Assembly: GCA_028281075.1 (NCBI GenBank)
Contig: JANQKO010000686.1
Span: 1 to 6,681, forward strand
Source of the DNA: Alphaproteobacteria bacterium
Lineage (GTDB): Bacteria; Pseudomonadota; Alphaproteobacteria; GCA-2731375
DNA length: 6,681 bases
Direction: 5' to 3'
The notes beneath the pieces are model-generated. The model saw only the letters and a list, made by a program, of their open reading frames with translations, did no database searches and was not told the DNA's origin. This document shows, in pieces, positions 1 to 4,410 of the stretch (position 1 is its first letter; each line of letters starts with the position of its first letter). The position numbers and the translations under genes were made by a program.

Positions 1-435
1 TCCGGCCTGCCGGCCTTCCTGATACCGGACAGCGGCCTGAATTCGGGCTTCATGCTGGCGCAGGTCAGCGCCGCGGCGCTGGTCAGCGAGAACAAGGCGC
101 TCGCGGGTCCCGCCAGCACCGACAGCCTGCCGACATCGGCCAATCAGGAGGACCATGTCTCGATGTCGGCCTACGCCGCCCGGCGCCTCGGCGCCATGAG
201 CGCGAACGCCGCCGGCGTCATCGCCATCGAGCTGCTGGCCGCCGCACAGGCGGTGGAGTTGCGGCGGCCGCTGGCGACCTCGCCCCAGCTTGCGGCCGTC
301 CATGACCGGCTGCGCCGGATCAGCCCGTTCCTGGCCGAGGACCGGTCGCTTGCCGCCGAGATCGACGCGGTGGCGGCGCTGATCGGGCAGGGGGTATTCG
401 GTCCGGCCGTCGGCGCGGATCTGTTCCGGCCCTGA
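1..435 (+). CDS. hutH: Histidine ammonia-lyase, C-terminal part (5' end outside the window)
   Basis: HutH removes ammonia from L-histidine to give trans-urocanate, the first step of cytoplasmic histidine degradation. The reading frame is open from base 1 and ends in TGA at 433-435, leaving 144 residues of a protein that is usually about 510. Fragment residues 12-30 (GLNSGFMLAQVSAAALVSE) and 42-55 (SLPTSANQEDHVSM) match the family closely. The Glu of NQEDHVSM (fragment residue 50) corresponds to the active-site Glu known as E414 in the Pseudomonas putida enzyme. The distance from this Glu to the stop (94 residues) fits an intact C-terminus. The MIO-forming Ala-Ser-Gly lies upstream of the window, so catalytic competence cannot be judged. 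A paralogous aromatic amino acid lyase is the main alternative, but NQEDHVSM favours HutH. A terminator-like structure follows at once, so the gene appears transcriptionally separate from the transporter operon. Confidence 0.93.
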   Translation, partial: SGLPAFLIPDSGLNSGFMLAQVSAAALVSENKALAGPASTDSLPTSANQEDHVSMSAYAARRLGAMSANAAGVIAIELLAAAQAVELRRPLATSPQLAAVHDRLRRISPFLAEDRSLAAEIDAVAALIGQGVFGPAVGADLFRP

Positions 436-492
436 CGGGGAATCGGCCGGCGCGGAAAACCCAAGTGCTGCCGCGCGAAGTCCCCGGTTTTT
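436..492 (+). terminator. Candidate intrinsic terminator of hutH
   Basis: Starting at the base after the hutH stop, CGGGGA (436-441) pairs with TCCCCG (481-486). Nested inside, GCGCGG (450-455) pairs with CCGCGC (471-476) around a 15-nt loop. The outer stem is followed by one G and then five T (488-492). This is the expected order of a rho-independent terminator. It is imperfect because the two stems are separated by an asymmetric internal loop (8 and 4 nt) and the T-run is short and followed by CCC. Confidence 0.5.
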
Positions 493-504
493 CCCGGAAT
501 TGGT

Positions 505-533
505 TTGACAGCGTTGCCACAAGATCAGATGAT
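505..533 (+). promoter_or_regulatory. Candidate sigma-70 promoter for the transporter operon
   Basis: A perfect TTGACA -35 box at 505-510 is followed after 17 bp by GATGAT (528-533), which matches four of six positions of TATAAT. The spacing is ideal and the -35 is consensus, but the -10 is weak. Transcription would start near 540, giving a 5' leader of about 230 nt that contains both stem-loop candidates described below. It lies just downstream of the hutH terminator candidate, a sensible position for the operon's own promoter. Confidence 0.42.
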
Positions 534-584
534 GGCCGCAGATCGGCCTAATCAACGGGAGGCGATAGGGCCAAGTTTCGGTCT

Positions 585-660
585 GCCCAATTCTGAGTCA
601 ATTGACGACAAAGCGGCTGTCGCGAATCGAATATAAAAAGTCGTCTTGTGGATATTGGGC
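585..660 (+). promoter_or_regulatory. Long nested stem candidate in the operon leader
   Basis: GCCCAAT (585-591) pairs perfectly with ATTGGGC (654-660). The helix can continue with TC (592-593) on GA (651-652) past a bulged T653. Nested inside, CAA (599-601) and GACGAC (604-609) pair with GTCGTC (640-645) and TTG (646-648), with only a TT bulge. The apical loop holds a small GCG/CGC hairpin (613-615 with 621-623) and an A/T-rich stretch. If the 505-533 promoter is used, this would fold in the 5' untranslated RNA. It does not match any riboswitch class I recognise. Chance pairing in a GC-rich leader is a real alternative. Confidence 0.33.
597..606. promoter_or_regulatory. Perfect 10-bp palindrome, possible operator half-sites
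   Basis: GTCAATTGAC is its own reverse complement. It sits about 57 bp downstream of the predicted start site of the 505-533 promoter, or upstream of the TATAAA box if that is the real -10. The symmetry does not extend outward. It does not resemble a HutC, FNR or CRP site. It overlaps the left arm of the 585-660 stem, so only one of the two readings may matter. Confidence 0.2.
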
Positions 661-680
661 GTGAGAAAAGAATTTCTATG

Positions 681-718
681 GTTCTACTTGATGTCCTCTT
701 GCGAGCATCACGTGGAAC
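681..718 (+). promoter_or_regulatory. Stem-loop in the binding-protein leader
   Basis: The arms GTTCTACTTGATG (681-693) and CATCACGTGGAAC (706-718) pair at 12 of 13 positions, with one G-U pair (685/714) and one T/C mismatch (688/711). After a TC bulge (694-695) the helix continues with CTC (696-698) on GAG (703-705), closed by a TTGC loop (699-702). It ends 40 nt before the ribosome binding site. No T-run follows, so it is not an intrinsic terminator. A role in mRNA stability or translation control is an inference from position. Confidence 0.4.
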
Positions 719-758
719 AAGCGGCCGAAACGCAGCGATCACGACATTCAGCAACACT

Positions 759-764
759 AGGGAG
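759..764 (+). promoter_or_regulatory. Ribosome binding site of the solute-binding protein gene
   Basis: AGGGAG lies seven bases before the ATG at 772. It supports this start over internal ATGs, the nearest of which would remove the twin-arginine signal. Confidence 0.75.
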
Positions 765-771
765 CAGATAG

Positions 772-2466
772 ATGGCCAGGAATGGGAAGGCGAAGGTTCA
801 CCCTTACGTCCCGGAGATTTACGAGCAGTTCAAGAAGGGTGAGGTGGACCGACGCGAGTTCCTGCGCACCGCCACTCTGCTCGGCGTGTCGGCGACGGCC
901 GCTTATGCCATGGTCGGCCAGGTAACCGGTGAGAGCTTCGCGCCGAAGGCGCGGGCCGCGACGCCGAAGATGGGCGGCAACATGCGCTGCTCCATGCGCG
1001 TGCAGGAGATGACGGACCCGGCGACGTTCGACTGGACGCAGAAGTCGAACCAGGCGCGGCAGATCATCGAATACCTGACCGTCACCGGCACCGACAACGT
1101 GACCCGTCCCTATCTGGCCGAGAAATGGGAGGCGTCCGACGATCTCAAGACCTGGACGCTGCATCTGCGCAAGGGCGTGAAGTGGAACAACGGCGACGAT
1201 TTCGGCGCCGACGACGTGGTCCACAACTTCGAGCGCTGGCTCGACCCGGCGACCGGCTCGTCCAACATCGGCCTGTTCTCGGGCATGGTCGAGAACGTCG
1301 ACACCGGCAAGAAGGACAAGGACGGCAACGCCGTCATGTCCAAGCGTATGATCTCGGGCGCGGTCGAGAAGGTCGACGAACATACCGTGCGGCTGAACCT
1401 GAGGTCGCCCGAGCTGGCGGTGCCGGAGAACCTCTACAACTATCCGACCGCGATCGTGCACCGGAAGTTCGACGAGATGGGCGGCGACCTGTCGAAGAAT
1501 CCGATCGGCACCGGCCCGTTCGAGCAGGTCGAATACCGCGTCGGCGAGAAATATGTCGTCAAGAAGCGGCCCGGCTACTGGGGCGGCGACGTCTATCTCG
1601 ACGGGATCACCTATATCGATCACGGCGACGACTATTCGGCGCTGCTCAACGCCCTGATCTCGGGCCAGGTCGACATGGTCTACGAGGTCGACATCACCCA
1701 GATCGACATCGTCGAGAAGGTGCCGCATCTGGTGCTGCACGAGGCGGTGACGGCGCAGACCGGCGTCGCCCGCATGCAGATGGACCAGAAGCCGTTCGAC
1801 GATATCCGCGTGCGCCAGGCGGTGCAGGCCTGCATCGATCACCAGAAGCTGCTGGACATCGCCTATCGCGGCCGCGGCGCGGTCGGCGAGGACCATCACG
1901 TCGCGCCGATCCACCCGGAGTATTTCGCGCTGCCGAAAATGAAGCCGGACTACGACAAGGCGAAGAAGCTGCTCGCCGACGCCGGCCATGGCGGCGGTCT
2001 GAAGCTGAAGATCGATCTCGGCTCGGCCGACAAGTGGCACGCGGACGCCATGCAGGTGATGCGCGAGCAACTGGCCCCGGCCGGCATCGAGCTCGAGCTC
2101 AACATCATGCCGGGCTCGTCCTATTGGGAGGTCTGGGACAAGACCCCGTTCGGCTTCACCTCCTGGACCCACCGGCCGCTCGGCGTCATGGTGCTCAACC
2201 TCGCCTATCGCGCCGGCGTGCCCTGGAACGAGAGCCACTACAGCAATCCCGAGTTCGAGTCGGCGCTCAACGATGCCAGCGCCACGCTCGACGTCGCCGA
2301 GCGGAAAAAGAAGATGGAGAAGGTCCAGTCCATTCTGCAGACCGACGCCATCATGGTGCAGCCGCTCTGGCGTGCCGTCTTCTCCGCGACCAGCAAGAAG
2401 GTCGCCGGCTACGCGACGCACCCGACGCAGTACCACGACTTCCGCAAGGTCGGGTTCAGCGCTTGA
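772..2466 (+). CDS. Tat-exported ABC transporter solute-binding protein, family 5 (DppA/OppA-like)
   Basis: This periplasmic receptor captures the ligand and delivers it to the permease pair encoded downstream. The 564-residue protein begins with a hydrophilic stretch of 26 residues, then the twin-arginine motif DRREFLR (26-32) and a hydrophobic segment to about residue 50. This indicates export in folded form by Tat. KARA (59-62) is a plausible cleavage site, leaving about 502 residues, normal for family SBP_bac_5. No lipobox is seen. Family hallmarks include LAEKWEASDDLKTWTLHLRK (115-134), GVKWNNGDDFGADDV (135-149) and NPIGTGPFEQVEY (243-255). At 464-471 the sequence is SWTHRPLG, where DppA-type receptors carry a GDxxDP-like segment whose Asp binds the peptide amino group. 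The ligand may therefore not be an ordinary peptide. The first gene of the operon, it has its own leader and is followed by a stable hairpin, both fitting high expression. The family call is firm; the substrate is unknown. Confidence 0.95.
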   Translation: MARNGKAKVHPYVPEIYEQFKKGEVDRREFLRTATLLGVSATAAYAMVGQVTGESFAPKARAATPKMGGNMRCSMRVQEMTDPATFDWTQKSNQARQIIEYLTVTGTDNVTRPYLAEKWEASDDLKTWTLHLRKGVKWNNGDDFGADDVVHNFERWLDPATGSSNIGLFSGMVENVDTGKKDKDGNAVMSKRMISGAVEKVDEHTVRLNLRSPELAVPENLYNYPTAIVHRKFDEMGGDLSKNPIGTGPFEQVEYRVGEKYVVKKRPGYWGGDVYLDGITYIDHGDDYSALLNALISGQVDMVYEVDITQIDIVEKVPHLVLHEAVTAQTGVARMQMDQKPFDDIRVRQAVQACIDHQKLLDIAYRGRGAVGEDHHVAPIHPEYFALPKMKPDYDKAKKLLADAGHGGGLKLKIDLGSADKWHADAMQVMREQLAPAGIELELNIMPGSSYWEVWDKTPFGFTSWTHRPLGVMVLNLAYRAGVPWNESHYSNPEFESALNDASATLDVAERKKKMEKVQSILQTDAIMVQPLWRAVFSATSKKVAGYATHPTQYHDFRKVGFSA

Positions 2467-2478
2467 GGCCAAGGAGGC

Positions 2479-2498
2479 GGGGCGGCGAAGGCCGCCCC
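2479..2498 (+). other. Stable intercistronic hairpin after the binding-protein gene
   Basis: GGGGCGGC (2479-2486) and GCCGCCCC (2491-2498) form a perfect 8-bp stem with a GAAG loop, beginning 13 bases after the stop codon. No T-run follows, so termination is unlikely to be complete. In ABC importer operons such hairpins commonly protect the upstream binding-protein message from 3' decay or cause partial termination, which yields more receptor than membrane subunits. That role here is inferred from position. Confidence 0.55.
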
Positions 2499-2561
2499 CA
2501 ACCGGCCATCCGGCCCGACCAACCATCGCGGCAGACGATGTGCGCAGCAGGGGGCGCATAG

Positions 2562-3494
2562 ATGCTGGTATTCCTAGCCCGGCGGCTGGCCTACATGGCA
2601 TTGACCATGCTGGTGCTGTCGCTGATCGTGTTTCTGGTCCTGGAATTCTCGCCCGGCAGCATCGCCACCAAGGTCCTGGGGCCGTATTCCTCCGAAGAGC
2701 AGCGCGCGATCTGGCTGGAAGAAAACGGCTATAACGAACCGCTCTTTGTGCGTTATTTCGACTGGCTCGGCGGCTTCGTCACCGGCGATCTCGGCGAGTC
2801 GATCAAGTACAAGGTGCCGGTCAACGACATCCTCTGGGACCGGCTGGCCAATACCGGCATCCTGGGCCTGGCGACGTTCCTGGTCATGATCCCGCTGTCG
2901 CTGACGCTGGGCGTGCTCGCCGGCATGAAGGAGGGGTCCTTCCAGGACCGTTCCATATCGGTGGTCGGCATCGTCTTCACGTCGGTGCCGGAATTCGCTA
3001 GCGCCGTGCTGCTGTCGACGATTTTCGTCTTCGGGCTGGGGTTGCTGCCGGGCACATCGGGGATGACGGACGGATTCAATTTCGTCGAGCTGATCCTGCC
3101 CGTGATGGTGCTGGTGCTCTACGACTTCGGCTATGTCGCGCGCATGACGCGCGCCTCCATGGCCGAGGTGATGACGACACACTATATCCGCACGGCGGTG
3201 CTGAAGGGCCTGCCCTACCGCGTGGTGATCATGAAGCACGCGCTGCGCAACGCGCTGATCGCGCCGTTCACGGTGATCATGCTGCAGATCAACTGGCTGC
3301 TGTCGGGCGTCATCGTGGTCGAGTTCTTCTTCGCCTACAAGGGCTTCGGCGCCCTGCTGCTGGAAGCCTCGCTGGCCCAGGACATCTACGTGATCGAAGC
3401 CTGCGCCATGGTCGCGGTCTTCGTCGCGGTCAGCACGCAGACGCTGGCCGATATCGGCTACACCTATCTCAACCCCCGCATCCGGTTCAGCTAG
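2562..3494 (+). CDS. ABC importer permease, DppB/OppB type
   Basis: This is one of the two inner-membrane channel subunits of the importer. The 310-residue length is typical of the family. About six hydrophobic segments can be read: roughly 9-29, 96-121, 133-162, 174-195, 235-256 and 275-297. The N-terminal MLVFLARRLAYMALTMLVLS is characteristic of DppB-like proteins, as is the extracytoplasmic segment before helix 2. The cytoplasmic EAA loop that docks on the ATPase is at about 201-234, with YIRTAVLKG (208-216) and MKHALRNALIAP (224-235) close to consensus. AGGGGG (2549-2554) lies seven bases before the ATG and supports this start. The 95-nt gap after the binding-protein gene is the widest inside the operon, while the next gene follows after 15 nt. 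Whether it carries peptides, opines or another solute cannot be told from the permease. Confidence 0.95.
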   Translation: MLVFLARRLAYMALTMLVLSLIVFLVLEFSPGSIATKVLGPYSSEEQRAIWLEENGYNEPLFVRYFDWLGGFVTGDLGESIKYKVPVNDILWDRLANTGILGLATFLVMIPLSLTLGVLAGMKEGSFQDRSISVVGIVFTSVPEFASAVLLSTIFVFGLGLLPGTSGMTDGFNFVELILPVMVLVLYDFGYVARMTRASMAEVMTTHYIRTAVLKGLPYRVVIMKHALRNALIAPFTVIMLQINWLLSGVIVVEFFFAYKGFGALLLEASLAQDIYVIEACAMVAVFVAVSTQTLADIGYTYLNPRIRFS

Positions 3495-3509
3495 GCGAGG
3501 CCCGGCATC

Positions 3510-4400
3510 ATGGCAGACGTGGCGGCCGACATCCCGAAACGGGAACCGCTGATCCTCCGCATCCTGAAGTCCTTCGTCCTGCTGCGCGAAAGCGGCGTCG
3601 CCATGATCGGCGCCGGCATCATCGTCTTCTGGGTGTTGATGGCGCTGTTCGCGCCACTGGTTGCGCCGTTCCCGCCGAACGCCACGCTGGCGCCGATGCT
3701 GCCGCCGTTCTCGCCGTTCGACGGTCCCGAGGGCGGCACCTTCTGGCTCGGCACGGATCATATCGGCCGGGACATCCTGTCGCGCATCATCTACGGCTCG
3801 CAGACCGTGCTGATCTACGCGCCCATCGCGACCGTCTGCGCCTACGCGGTCGGCATCCTGATGGGCGTGGTGGCGGGCTACAAGGGCGGCTGGTGGGACG
3901 ACATCCTGTCCTTCGTCGCCAACCTGATCCTGTCGTTTCCGGTGCTGGTGCTCTACGTCATCATCATCGCCACGGTCGGCGCGTCCGGCATCAACATCCT
4001 GATCGCCATCACCTTCGCCAGCGCGCCCGGCATCATGCGCATCGTGCGCGGCCTGGTGCTGGACCTGCGCACGCGGGACTATGTCGCCGCGGCGCAGACC
4101 CGCGGCGAATCCTCGATGTGGATCATGCTGGTCGAGATCCTGCCGAACGCGCGTGGGCCGCTGATCGTCGATGCCTGCCTGCGGCTTGGCTACGTCACCA
4201 TCACCATCGGCGTGCTCGGCTTCCTCGGCCTCGGCCTGCCGCCGCCCAATCCCGACTGGGGCGGCATGATCAACGAGACCCGGACCATGGCCCAGGTATT
4301 CCCGTGGATGAGCGTGTTCCCGTGCCTGGCGATTTCCTCGCTGGTGCTGGGCTTGAACCTGCTCGCCGACGGCCTGCGCGAAATTTCGATCAAGGATTGA
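3510..4400 (+). CDS. ABC importer permease, DppC/OppC type
   Basis: This is the second channel subunit, pairing with the upstream DppB-like permease. The 296 residues include an N-terminal cytoplasmic tail and helix (about 30-52), then the DppC hallmark FWLGTDHIGRDILSRIIYGS (78-97), followed by five further hydrophobic segments (about 98-123, 134-155, 158-175, 222-243 and 268-290). The EAA loop lies at about 185-221, with RTRDYVAAAQTRG (187-199) and LPNARGPLIVD (211-221). The C-terminal LGFLGLGLPPPNPDWGGMI (236-254) is also diagnostic. GCGAGG (3495-3500) serves as ribosome binding site nine bases before the ATG. The gene begins 15 nt after its partner and ends 10 nt before the ATPase gene, so tight co-expression is expected. 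Nothing appears truncated or altered. Confidence 0.95.
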   Translation: MADVAADIPKREPLILRILKSFVLLRESGVAMIGAGIIVFWVLMALFAPLVAPFPPNATLAPMLPPFSPFDGPEGGTFWLGTDHIGRDILSRIIYGSQTVLIYAPIATVCAYAVGILMGVVAGYKGGWWDDILSFVANLILSFPVLVLYVIIIATVGASGINILIAITFASAPGIMRIVRGLVLDLRTRDYVAAAQTRGESSMWIMLVEILPNARGPLIVDACLRLGYVTITIGVLGFLGLGLPPPNPDWGGMINETRTMAQVFPWMSVFPCLAISSLVLGLNLLADGLREISIKD

Positions 4401-4410
4401 GGGACCGGCC

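Larger units (their letters stand above)
436..771. other. 336-bp intergenic region between hutH and the transporter operon
   Basis: No convincing gene is present on either strand. In order the region holds the hutH terminator candidate, a promoter candidate (505-533), a small GC hairpin (GGCCG 534-538 with CGGCC 544-548), a long nested stem (585-660) that contains a 10-bp palindrome, an AGAAA-N4-TTTCT inverted repeat (664-677), a 38-nt stem-loop (681-718) and the ribosome binding site (759-764). From about 590 to 700 the base composition is visibly more A/T-rich than in the flanking genes, as expected of a regulatory region. A second, weaker promoter is possible: TATAAA at 632-637 matches five of six positions of a -10 box. 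Its nearest good -35 (TTGACG, 602-607) is 24 bp away, which is too far. Confidence 0.8.

Noticed and set aside
50..64. The 15-base string TCATGCTGGCGCAGG occurs here within hutH and again at 6630-6644
   Set aside because: In hutH it encodes the conserved residues FMLAQ, and at 6630 it is half of a palindrome. The match stops there and no recombination footprint is seen, so coincidence is the simpler explanation.
648..842. A 64-codon frame running from the leader into the binding-protein gene, as a possible leader peptide
   Set aside because: It would need a GTG start with no ribosome binding site, and about a third of it overlaps the real gene out of frame. It has no codon run suggesting attenuation.
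757..2601. A 614-codon open frame on the minus strand opposite the binding-protein gene
   Set aside because: It mirrors the codon structure of a certain gene. Its product is low-complexity, rich in Arg, Asp, Val and His, with no recognisable domain, typical of antisense frames in GC-rich DNA.
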